A stretch of 64,000 nucleotides of DNA from Saprospiraceae bacterium (GTDB lineage Bacteria > Bacteroidota > Bacteroidia > Chitinophagales > Saprospiraceae): positions 1-64,000 of the forward strand of contig JAIYAV010000208.1 in assembly GCA_027488855.1 (NCBI GenBank), read 5' to 3'. This document shows positions 7,574-14,268 of this stretch, in pieces; position 1 is the first letter of the stretch; the number at the start of each line of letters is the position of its first letter. Below the pieces are notes generated by a model. The model was given only the letters and a program-made list of their open reading frames with translations. It was not told where the DNA came from and did not search any database. Made by a program: the position numbers and the translations under genes.

Positions 7574-8227
7574 ATGCAATACATTCAAGACTTAAGGCAA
7601 TATCTTATGATCCTTTCATTACCCGACATTGAAAAACTTCCCCGGATTCCTCGTTTGACCTTGATCAATGCCATTACTGGCTTTAAAAGTGGTAACTTGG
7701 TGGGAAGTGTTGGTGCCGATGGTGTACCCAATCTGGCCATTTTTTCCTCTGCGGTGCACATTGGTTCAGCACCACCTTTGATTGGGATTGTGACCCGCCC
7801 GGTAGACGGCGATTTAAAAACAACCCGGCATACCTATCAAAACATCCAGCATTCCCGGTTTTTCACCCTCAACCACGTGCAGGAAAACATCGTTCAGGCG
7901 GCGCACCAAACTTCGGCCAGTTATCCCGATGGGGTTTCTGAATTTGCTGCAGTCGGCCTAACTCCAGAGTGGCACGAAGGCATCCCCGCACCTTACGTGG
8001 CTGAGTCAAGCATCAAAATGGGCCTGGAATACGTAGAAGAATACCACATCAAGGCCAATAATACCATCTTGATCAGCGGCAAGGTGCTGGAGCTGATTTT
8101 GCCGGACAATTGTTTGGATGAAAAAGGCAATCTGGACCTGCAAGGAGCAGGCACAGTGGCAGTAAGTGGATTGGATGCTTACCACCGGGTGGAGCTGATT
8201 GAGCGTTTGCCATATGCGCGGGTTTAA
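7574..8227 (+). CDS. flavin reductase family protein (FMN-binding)
   Basis: 217 residues of the flavin reductase-like (COG1853) split-barrel family. After the D-I-E-K-L-P-R-I opening come L-I-N-A-I-T-G-F-K and N-L-V-G-S, the part that binds FMN phosphate in related proteins, then A-P-P-L-I-G-I-V-T-R-P, matching the conserved P-P-x-x-x-x-x-x-R strand. Homologues usually begin near residue 12, so M12 (position 7607) is an alternative start. It stands alone between a MITE-like repeat and an oppositely oriented gene. The electron donor and the partner oxygenase are not evident here. Confidence 0.82.
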   Translation: MQYIQDLRQYLMILSLPDIEKLPRIPRLTLINAITGFKSGNLVGSVGADGVPNLAIFSSAVHIGSAPPLIGIVTRPVDGDLKTTRHTYQNIQHSRFFTLNHVQENIVQAAHQTSASYPDGVSEFAAVGLTPEWHEGIPAPYVAESSIKMGLEYVEEYHIKANNTILISGKVLELILPDNCLDEKGNLDLQGAGTVAVSGLDAYHRVELIERLPYARV

Positions 8228-8233
8228 TCACCT

Positions 8234-8782
8234 TTAAAAATAAACACCCAGTTTCAGCGATGCTTCGGGGTTAAACAGGGGCAAGGTGAACAATTGCTGG
8301 TCTACGGGAACATCCTTATCACCTGCAATTCGCATGCTCATACCGGCCCAAGGTGAGAGGTAAAACTGCTTGCCCAATTTCAAATTGTAACCCAAGCTGC
8401 CATTCAGGAGGAAGTTGTTAAAATGGACAGTTTGGATGCGGGCATCGGTTTGGATGCGGCTCCGCCAATAAACTGGCCCGGCGCCAATCCACCAACCTCG
8501 CCAGCCAGGTTTCAAAAAAACGTCAATTACCGCAGCGTAGGCGGTGATGTGGTGCTTGGTGAAACCTTTTGGCGTGCTCCAATCCGGCTTATTGACATTG
8601 GCGGTCAAAACCCGGCAGCGCCAGTGGCCTTGACCAGCCCAGCCAGCAATAAAATAGCCACCCGTCAGGTAAGGAAGCGCATCCAGTTCAAGCCCGACAT
8701 TGAATGTATTTTCTTCGACTTTTTGGCCTCGACAAAGGCCAGTACAAGCCAGCAATAACAAGCACAGCATGACATTTTTCAT
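8234..8782 (-). CDS. exported protein, probable small outer-membrane beta-barrel
   Basis: About 182 residues from the ATG at 8782 (8800 is possible but only adds six residues in front of the signal peptide). The N-terminus M-K-N-V-M-L-C-L-L-L-L-A-C-T-G-L is a signal sequence ending before G-Q. The rest alternates polar and aromatic residues, with many Trp, Tyr and Gly, and ends in F (L-G-V-Y-F), as outer-membrane barrels do. No specific family recognised. The preceding gene in the same direction has its own terminator, so this gene is likely monocistronic. Confidence 0.65.
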   Translation of the reverse strand: MKNVMLCLLLLACTGLCRGQKVEENTFNVGLELDALPYLTGGYFIAGWAGQGHWRCRVLTANVNKPDWSTPKGFTKHHITAYAAVIDVFLKPGWRGWWIGAGPVYWRSRIQTDARIQTVHFNNFLLNGSLGYNLKLGKQFYLSPWAGMSMRIAGDKDVPVDQQLFTLPLFNPEASLKLGVYF

Positions 8783-8895
8783 GCTGTAAAAAAACGACAA
8801 GCCAATTGTTGATGCACTGACTTTTGAGCTGATGAAACCCTGTTTTTTGTCAATATTGGTTTGTTCGTTTTTTACCTGAAAAGCCTTTAAAACTC

Positions 8896-8939
8896 AGCAA
8901 AAAATACAAACAGGCCAGCTGAATGTGTCAACTGGCCTG
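8896..8939 (-). terminator. rho-independent terminator
   Basis: CAGGCCAG..CTGGCCTG forms a stem (8911-8939) that, read leftward, is followed by TTTGTATTTTTT. It lies 37 bases past the stop of the gene at 8976-9350. Confidence 0.8.
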
Positions 8940-8975
8940 CCTTTTATTCAATTACAGAATTTGTAAGCCAAAAAC

Positions 8976-9350
8976 TTACGCCTTTTTCAAGACCATTACT
9001 CCTTCTGGGCCACCGCGATCGGTACAGGCGTCACTTATTCTGGTCATGGTCATCGTATCGCCTTCCACTTTGAATGTGTACACTCCAACTCCCGTGCATT
9101 CGGTACCTTCGGTTTCCTGAATGGTCATTTTTGCCCCATCCATGGTGTATTTTCCTTTGGTTTCGATGTTGCCATCAGCACCAACGTCCAGGGTAAAAGT
9201 TCCCTCAGCAGAAATATCTACTTTTAGGGTAATCATGTTGCCACTTCCATCGGGAACCGACAATTTCCAAGAGCCTACGGGACTTTGAGCCATCAAGCTC
9301 AAGGGAGAAATCAACACAGCAAGAGTTAAAAAACGCAAGAATGGATTCAT
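8976..9350 (-). CDS. small exported lipocalin-like protein
   Basis: 124 residues. A signal peptide (about 20 residues, ending L-M-A-Q) is followed by S-P-V-G-S-W-K-L, the typical opening of Bacteroidota lipocalin-like domains (G-x-W), and a chain of short beta strands with repeated T-M-T or K-M-T motifs. Two cysteines (in E-C-T and D-A-C-T) could form a disulfide in the periplasm. Ligand unknown. It is monocistronic with its own terminator. Confidence 0.7.
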   Translation of the reverse strand: MNPFLRFLTLAVLISPLSLMAQSPVGSWKLSVPDGSGNMITLKVDISAEGTFTLDVGADGNIETKGKYTMDGAKMTIQETEGTECTGVGVYTFKVEGDTMTMTRISDACTDRGGPEGVMVLKKA

Positions 9351-9493
9351 AGGTGTATTTTTAAGTTATGTAAAACAAGTGACACAAGATAAGTTGGGCT
9401 TTCGCAGCAACTAAATGAGCTTAAAAATACGTCAAAAACCATTCAAAGTCAAGAGGTTATATAGCTGGAAGCATATAGTTTAACCGCTTCTTG

Positions 9494-9946
9494 TTAAACC
9501 CTGGGCATTTCCTCCCACTGCCATTCCAAAACTTCCCCATCGTCTTTGTCCCAAATGGTTCCCAAAAGTTTAAATCCATTTTTTTCCAAAATTCGATTGG
9601 ACGCAATGCCCTCCGGCAAGGTTCTGGCGGTAATGATTACGCCTGCATCAGCTTGTCGGGCCAGCAGCACCATCTGTCCACAAATTTCGGTGCCAATGCC
9701 CTGATTGCGATAGTTGGGGGATGTCCAGTAAGCTATTTCTACTTTGTTGTCGAGGGGTTGTCCCTTGTACCCTGCGCTACCCACTATTTCGCCATTATTT
9801 TGCGCAAAATACCCTATCCAGGGTGGAACAAATCCGATGATTTTGTAGTGATCTATGGTCATGGTAAGGATTTCCAGGCAGTCTGGCTTTCCGGCAAGTT
9901 CCTGGTTTTCGGCGAGGGTTTGTTGAATAGGAATCAATTCGAGCAT
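9494..9946 (-). CDS. GNAT family N-acetyltransferase
   Basis: 150 residues from the ATG at 9946 (M-L-E-L-I-P-I). A longer frame runs to 10033, but a -7 element at 9968-9975 lies inside that extension, so the shorter start is preferred. GNAT motif A is visible as Y-R-N-Q-G-I-G-T-E, the acetyl-CoA phosphate loop (Q-x-x-G-x-G), preceded by the strand V-E-I-A-Y-W-T-S; motif B has N-R-I-L-E-K-N-G-F. The acceptor substrate cannot be told. It is divergent from the SH3-type gene at 10069. Confidence 0.82.
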   Translation of the reverse strand: MLELIPIQQTLAENQELAGKPDCLEILTMTIDHYKIIGFVPPWIGYFAQNNGEIVGSAGYKGQPLDNKVEIAYWTSPNYRNQGIGTEICGQMVLLARQADAGVIITARTLPEGIASNRILEKNGFKLLGTIWDKDDGEVLEWQWEEMPRV

Positions 9947-9967
9947 GATGAAGGTGTTTAATTCATT

Positions 9968-9975
9968 CAAAAATA
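9968..9975 (-). promoter_or_regulatory. -7 element TATTTTTG for the acetyltransferase gene
   Basis: Reading leftward, TATTTTTG matches TAnnTTTG and lies 21 bases upstream of the ATG at 9946. It decides the start site against the longer frame. Confidence 0.5.
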
Positions 9976-10018
9976 GCCAAAAAGCATGTAATTTTATGTG
10001 CTTACTTTCCCAGAAGCA

Positions 10019-10026
10019 TACCTTTG
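10019..10026 (+). promoter_or_regulatory. -7 element TACCTTTG for the SH3-domain gene
   Basis: TACCTTTG fits TAnnTTTG, 42 bases upstream of the ATG at 10069. A frame starting at 10024 overlaps this element and is therefore unlikely to be the real start. Confidence 0.55.
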
Positions 10027-10068
10027 GGATCACTATTTATTGCCAACCTAATCAACCTTATTGAACAC

Positions 10069-10803
10069 ATGAAAAACAATGCGCTATTTTTCCTCTTCGC
10101 CCTGCTCTTGCTACCAGCTTTAGCCTTTTCCATCGGCAGTTACGCCGCCGGAGAAAAACTAACGGTACACGCAGCCAGCGGGCTCATCCTGCGCGGAACT
10201 GCCTCACCAACAGGTGCCAAAATCATGACTGTAGATTATGGTGCTTTACTAACCGTTCAAGCTGAAGGCCTCAAAAAAACGGCGCACTCGGTAACGGTGT
10301 TTCCAGGATTCACCATCAAGGGATTCTGGGTGAAAGTGAAAACCGCCGACGGCAAAACAGGTTTTGTATTCGATGGCTACCTCTCCAAGTACAAAACGCC
10401 CGGCAGCCTACCCAACGGTGACGATCCCAATGCCGATGATGCAGATGCAGGCACCATCCAGGAGCGCTACCTACAAATGCATTCCCCACGCAAAGGAGCT
10501 AAGGTGAATTTGCCCAAAGGTGAAACCCGTTATGACCGCTACAAAGTGGCCTACACCAACGGCGCGGAGGTAGAAGCCGACATGGGCGAAGGGGGCTCTG
10601 CGTACACCATTCGTTTTAACCCCGGCATGACCATTGAAGAAGCTTACCTGATTGGCAAAGCTATGTGGATGGAGGATGCAGAAAAGATCAAATCCAGTAT
10701 CGACAAGGGTAAAATTTCGCTGTTGAGTGGTGATGAATTGTATGCGATGGAGGTGTTTGTCAAGGCCGGGGTGGTGACATTGGTGATGCAGCACGCGGAT
10801 TGA
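10069..10803 (+). CDS. exported SH3-like domain protein
   Basis: 244 residues. Signal peptide M-K-N-N-A-L-F-F-L-F-A-L-L-L-L-P (about 20 residues) followed by a bacterial SH3-like domain: A-A-S-G-L-I-L-R-G-T, then G-F-W-V-K-V-K-T-A-D-G-K-T-G-F-V-F-D-G-Y, ending the domain near residue 115. The C-terminal half (about 125-244) has no family I recognise. Such proteins are periplasmic or surface-bound and often bind cell-wall peptides. Monocistronic, ending at a bidirectional terminator. Confidence 0.75.
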   Translation: MKNNALFFLFALLLLPALAFSIGSYAAGEKLTVHAASGLILRGTASPTGAKIMTVDYGALLTVQAEGLKKTAHSVTVFPGFTIKGFWVKVKTADGKTGFVFDGYLSKYKTPGSLPNGDDPNADDADAGTIQERYLQMHSPRKGAKVNLPKGETRYDRYKVAYTNGAEVEADMGEGGSAYTIRFNPGMTIEEAYLIGKAMWMEDAEKIKSSIDKGKISLLSGDELYAMEVFVKAGVVTLVMQHAD

Positions 10804-10821
10804 TTTTTAGCGAAATAAGGT

Positions 10822-10859
10822 TGCACTTCTTTTCAAAGTTTAAAATGAAAAGAAGTGCA
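10822..10859. terminator. bidirectional terminator
   Basis: A perfect 14 bp stem (TGCACTTCTTTTCA at 10822-10835 with its complement at 10846-10859) between two convergent genes, with T-rich sequence on both sides. Confidence 0.85.
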
Positions 10860-10879
10860 CTTTATTGTTTACAACATTA

Positions 10880-11380
10880 TCACTCCAATCTCCAACTACA
10901 CATCCCATCCACCTTATTCAAATGCACAAAGCCATTCTTCTGTAAAACAGACATGGAGGCAAAATTGTCCTCCGCCGTCTCGGCGTAAATGCATTTAACT
11001 CCTGGCTGAGCTTTCGCCCATTTGACCATTCCACCTACTGCTTCGGTCATGTAACCGTGGCCCTGATGTGCTTCATAAGTTCCAAAACCTATTTCGATCT
11101 GGCCATTCTGATCAGGCTCCCCGACAAAACACAAATCAGCCACCATTTGATTTTTCGCCCGATCAATAATCGTCCAAAGGGTGGAGTACAAATAATTGTG
11201 CCCGGGCCGGGCTACATTGGGCAGGATGGTTTGTTCCAGGGCTTCCTTGAGTTCGGGGGATATGGTGCGGGTACTGTCGTTCAGTTGAAGCTCTCTTTCC
11301 AGGGATTGGTCATTTTGGATGTATTTCAACAATTGGTCGTAGCTGAGGGGGCGAATGCGGAGTCGAGAGGTTTCAATCAT
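10880..11380 (-). CDS. GNAT family N-acetyltransferase, RimJ/RimL-like
   Basis: 166 residues. It opens with T-S-R-L-R-I-R-P-L, the standard first strand of the RimJ/RimL-type (Acetyltransf_3) branch. The acetyl-CoA loop is H-Q-G-H-G-Y-M-T-E-A-V, followed by motif B with I-Y-A-E-T-A-E-D-N-F-A-S-M-S-V-L-Q-K-N-G-F. Substrate unknown; homologues modify protein N-termini or small amines. It is monocistronic, with a -7 element at 11413-11420. Confidence 0.83.
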   Translation of the reverse strand: MIETSRLRIRPLSYDQLLKYIQNDQSLERELQLNDSTRTISPELKEALEQTILPNVARPGHNYLYSTLWTIIDRAKNQMVADLCFVGEPDQNGQIEIGFGTYEAHQGHGYMTEAVGGMVKWAKAQPGVKCIYAETAEDNFASMSVLQKNGFVHLNKVDGMCSWRLE

Positions 11381-11412
11381 GATGATTAGGGTTTTAGTTA
11401 TTGGTAGTGGGA

Positions 11413-11420
11413 CAAAACTA
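11413..11420 (-). promoter_or_regulatory. -7 element TAGTTTTG
   Basis: Leftward TAGTTTTG matches TAnnTTTG, 32 bases from the ATG at 11380. A TTTG sits about 15 bases further upstream (11436-11439), shorter than the usual 19-21 spacing. Confidence 0.5.
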
Positions 11421-11639
11421 CATTAACTTTTTAGCCAAACGTTTAAAAAATGGATTCGCCATCAAATAGCCACTTTAACGCTCTTTTGGATTAACAGTTC
11501 GTTAGGAAAAACTGCAATATTTTCCAAGACTCTCCGGATTCTGTGCATGAATATTTGTGCCGAACAATTATTCATTCACCCTGGTATTTGGACTGCAAAC
11601 TCGTTGCACCCGGGTATCGCCCTTTTCAATCCGACAAAC

Positions 11640-12509
11640 ATGAAAACCATTTTTTTGCACACTCTTTTTTGCCTGCTTGCCACTGCTACTTTTGCCCAAA
11701 GCACTCCTGAGCCAAAATTGTTGGGCCTTGTTGGCCTCAATGCCCTGCAGCAGGCACCTTATGCCAGTTGGTACAATCCGGGTTACCAAAACTACACGCC
11801 CAATCCAGGCATTGTTACCCAACTCAAACAACAGAACACGGCTTCCATCAGCATCAAAATCGTTTTTGGTAGCTGGTGCGGTGATAGCAAAAGGGAGTTA
11901 CCACGCATGATGAAGGTTTTAAACCAACTCAATTTCCCTACCCAAAAAATCACGCTGATCGGCGTCGACAATGCCGATAGTACCTACAAACAAAGTCCGG
12001 GCAGGGAAGACCAAGGCCTACAGGTTTTTAGGGTTCCGACTTTCATCGTTTACGAAAACGGTGTAGAACTCAACCGCATCAATGAATCGCCAGTAGAGAG
12101 CCTGGAACGAGATCTGCTGAAAATCCTGCGCAAAGAAGCCTACACTCCCAATTACCACAGCTACACCTACCTCACCAAATGGCTAAAAGAAGGTTTGTTG
12201 GCCGATGAAAACATCAATTACCTGGGTTTGGCCAATCAAGTCCGGCACAAAATTTCGGGGGAAAGTGAACTCAATGCGGCGGCTTATTATTGGTTGAACA
12301 GTGGCAACCCAAAAGCTGCCCTTACGGTTTTCCGGATCAACGCAGCCCTGCACCCCAATTCCGCCAATGTTTTCGACAGCTTGGGCGACGGCTATTTAAA
12401 AAATGGCAACAAGGAACGTGCCCTCGCTTTTTTTGAACAGGCCCTCAAATTGAATCCCAGCGTGGAAGAAACCCGCAACAAGTACAAAAAATTGTTAATG
12501 ATACAATAA
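11640..12509 (+). CDS. exported thioredoxin-like protein with C-terminal TPR
   Basis: 289 residues from the ATG at 11640. An upstream frame from 11547 would put 31 residues before a clear signal peptide (M-K-T-I-F-L-H-T-L-F ending T-F-A-Q) and was rejected. Residues about 60-165 are thioredoxin-like: I-V-F-G-S-W-C-G-D-S-K with C80 and Ser at the place of the second cysteine, and the cis-proline loop R-V-P-T-F. A single-cysteine C-x-x-S site cannot oxidise like a normal CxxC. The C-terminus has a TPR pair (D-G-Y-L-K-N-G-N..A-L-A-F-F-E-Q-A-L). It is probably periplasmic, perhaps binding or reducing glutathione-like mixed disulfides. Confidence 0.78.
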   Translation: MKTIFLHTLFCLLATATFAQSTPEPKLLGLVGLNALQQAPYASWYNPGYQNYTPNPGIVTQLKQQNTASISIKIVFGSWCGDSKRELPRMMKVLNQLNFPTQKITLIGVDNADSTYKQSPGREDQGLQVFRVPTFIVYENGVELNRINESPVESLERDLLKILRKEAYTPNYHSYTYLTKWLKEGLLADENINYLGLANQVRHKISGESELNAAAYYWLNSGNPKAALTVFRINAALHPNSANVFDSLGDGYLKNGNKERALAFFEQALKLNPSVEETRNKYKKLLMIQ

Positions 12510-12591
12510 GGAAGTTAAACGCCTGTTAATCGCTGGTTTCACTACTTAATTCACCAACTGGATGTCCTAGTTTAGCTCAAAATCAGGGGCT

Positions 12592-13083
12592 ATGTCGCAA
12601 CATTCATCTACGGTACAAAGTCGGCAAAGTCGCTTGTTTGATGGGCTCCTCCACAAACAAGCGACCTCTTGCGATCAAAAAATTCCTACCCATTTATACC
12701 AGGATTTTAGCCCTCGAATGCCAGCACCATGTATCCAAGAGCAGATCGTTTTGCCAAAGGATGCACACGCCATTTTTGATCAAATCATAGCTTACTTTGC
12801 AACACGATTAAAAGAAAAAATCACCCTGGATGACCTGTGTAAACGCTTCAATTGCGACAAGTTCAAACTCTTGCGCCAGTTCAAACAATACACCGGCCTA
12901 TCTCCAATCAATTACCTGATCTTTCTGCGCATCGAAACCGCCAAAAAACTGATGCTGAGCGATTTATCTCTGGTGCAAATCGCCCTAGAAAGTGGCTTTT
13001 ACGACCAAAGCCATTTCAGCAATTGTTTCCTAAAATTTGTGGGTCTAACACCGAAGGCATATCGAATGAATTGTCTGAAATAA
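12592..13083 (+). CDS. AraC-type transcriptional regulator
   Basis: 163 residues. The C-terminal 100 residues are the double helix-turn-helix of AraC proteins: I-T-L-D-D-L-C-K-R-F-N-C-D-K-F-K-L-L-R, then G-L-S-P-I-N-Y-L, and the second motif V-Q-I-A-L-E-S-G-F-Y-D-Q-S-H-F with G-L-T-P-K-A-Y-R at the end. The N-terminal 60 residues are too short for a normal cupin sensor domain, so it may respond through another protein or act constitutively. It precedes a tetR gene by 85 bases, but that gene has its own promoter. Confidence 0.85.
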   Translation: MSQHSSTVQSRQSRLFDGLLHKQATSCDQKIPTHLYQDFSPRMPAPCIQEQIVLPKDAHAIFDQIIAYFATRLKEKITLDDLCKRFNCDKFKLLRQFKQYTGLSPINYLIFLRIETAKKLMLSDLSLVQIALESGFYDQSHFSNCFLKFVGLTPKAYRMNCLK

Positions 13084-13111
13084 GCATCATCGCATATTTT
13101 TTTCAAATGGG

Positions 13112-13141
13112 TTTGAAAAAAATAAAATCCAATTATCTTTG
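13112..13141 (+). promoter_or_regulatory. tetR promoter (TTTG-N18-TATCTTTG)
   Basis: TTTG at 13112-13115 and TATCTTTG at 13134-13141, 18 bases apart, match the Bacteroidota -33/-7 pattern. The TetR operator begins directly at the -7 end. Confidence 0.7.
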
Positions 13142-13160
13142 TAGAGTGATTAGTCAATCT
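13142..13160. promoter_or_regulatory. probable TetR operator, copy 1
   Basis: TAGAGTGATTAGTCA (13142-13156), with half-sites GTGA and TCAA around four bases, recurs with one change at 13745-13759. It covers the presumed transcription start of tetR, which predicts autorepression. Confidence 0.7.
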
Positions 13161-13168
13161 AGCATTTA

Positions 13169-13729
13169 ATGGATAAAGTAAAGGAAATATTGGCGGCAGC
13201 GCTCAAGCTTTTTGTTGAATACGGATTTCATGGCACACCGACCAGTAAAATTGCTCAAGAGGCTGGGGTAGCCAATGGCACCTTGTTCCATTATTTCAAG
13301 ACCAAAGAAGACTTGGTCATTGCCTTGTACATCGATACCAAGACCCGTTTGGCACAGCATTTGATCGACAACGCCTTGCCGGAAAACACGCTCAAGGCCA
13401 GGCTGAAAAATCGCTATTCACAAGTGATGTATTGGGCTTTGGAGCATAGTACGGAATTCAGGTTTATCCAACAGTTTCATACTTCACCATTTCTTTCCCG
13501 CTTGTCTGCGGAAGAAATGTACCGACAGATGAAACCAGACCTCGACCTGATTGAGGAAGGGATTGCCACTAAAATCATCCAGCCAAGACCTGTTGATTTT
13601 ATCTTCAGCCTATTCTTCAACCACATTAACGGATTGCATCAATATTTGATCCATGCTAATCTATCTACAACTGAACAAAACAAACTGATTGAAGATACTT
13701 TTGACCTATTGTGGGGAATGATCATTTAA
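13169..13729 (+). CDS. TetR family transcriptional repressor
   Basis: 186 residues. The N-terminal helix-turn-helix is typical: I-L-A-A-A-L-K-L-F-V-E-Y-G-F-H-G-T-P-T-S-K-I-A-Q-E-A-G with recognition segment V-A-N-G-T-L-F-H-Y-F-K-T-K-E-D-L (residues about 10-55). The C-terminal 130 residues form the helical ligand domain and contain a His/Phe-rich stretch. It is transcribed from its own promoter; the matching operator sits both at its own start and in front of the iron-sulfur/molybdenum oxidoreductase genes 65 bases downstream, so it most likely represses them until an inducer, perhaps their substrate, binds. Confidence 0.9.
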   Translation: MDKVKEILAAALKLFVEYGFHGTPTSKIAQEAGVANGTLFHYFKTKEDLVIALYIDTKTRLAQHLIDNALPENTLKARLKNRYSQVMYWALEHSTEFRFIQQFHTSPFLSRLSAEEMYRQMKPDLDLIEEGIATKIIQPRPVDFIFSLFFNHINGLHQYLIHANLSTTEQNKLIEDTFDLLWGMII

Positions 13730-13744
13730 TTTTTTCCTTCAGAA

Positions 13745-13762
13745 TAGAGTGATCAGTCACTA
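13745..13762. promoter_or_regulatory. probable TetR operator, copy 2
   Basis: TAGAGTGATCAGTCA (13745-13759) repeats the site at 13142 with a single T-to-C change and here forms GTGA-tcag-TCAC, a better inverted repeat. It lies 35 bases before the first gene of the oxidoreductase operon. Confidence 0.7.
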
Positions 13763-13793
13763 CATGGTATAAATACAATTTAAAAGCTAAGTC

Positions 13794-14264
13794 ATGAAAA
13801 TAGATTTCAGCATCAATAAAAAACCCGTCAGCATAGATGTTGACCCCGAAATGCCCTTGCTCTGGGTGGTTCGGGATGAGTTGCACCTCAAAGCCACCAA
13901 ATTCGGTTGCGGAAAAGCCATGTGTGGTGCTTGTACCCTGCATGTGGATGGCGAGGTGTACCGTTCTTGTTCCCTGCCTGTGCAGTATGCCGCAGGTAAG
14001 GAGGTGACCACGCTGGAGGGCTTGTCTACTGAGACTCAGATTCACCCCATCCAGCAGGCCTGGATCGAGGAAGAGGTGCCCCAGTGTGGATATTGCCAAC
14101 CCGGCTTCATGATGGCCGCGGCAAAACTCATCCAGGAGATTCCCAATCCCAGCGACGAGGACATCAAAAGCAACATCAGCAACATTTGCCGTTGTGGTAC
14201 CCATCCCCGCATCATCAAAGCCATCAAAAGAGCGGCGGTTATTCAACAAGCATCAAAAATCTGA
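13794..14264 (+). CDS. (2Fe-2S) subunit of an isoquinoline 1-oxidoreductase-type molybdenum hydroxylase
   Basis: 156 residues, the usual length for IorA-type small subunits. The plant-type ferredoxin cluster is bound by C39, C44, C47 and C59 (G-C-G-K-A-M-C-G-A-C), and the second 2Fe-2S domain by C98, C101, C132 and C134 (C-G-Y-C-Q-P-G..C-R-C-G). It passes electrons from the molybdenum subunit encoded 4 bases downstream. There is no FAD subunit, which is usual in the IorAB group, where the acceptor is a cytochrome or quinone; none is encoded nearby. Expression is probably under the TetR repressor. Confidence 0.93.
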   Translation: MKIDFSINKKPVSIDVDPEMPLLWVVRDELHLKATKFGCGKAMCGACTLHVDGEVYRSCSLPVQYAAGKEVTTLEGLSTETQIHPIQQAWIEEEVPQCGYCQPGFMMAAAKLIQEIPNPSDEDIKSNISNICRCGTHPRIIKAIKRAAVIQQASKI

Positions 14265-14268
14265 CCCC

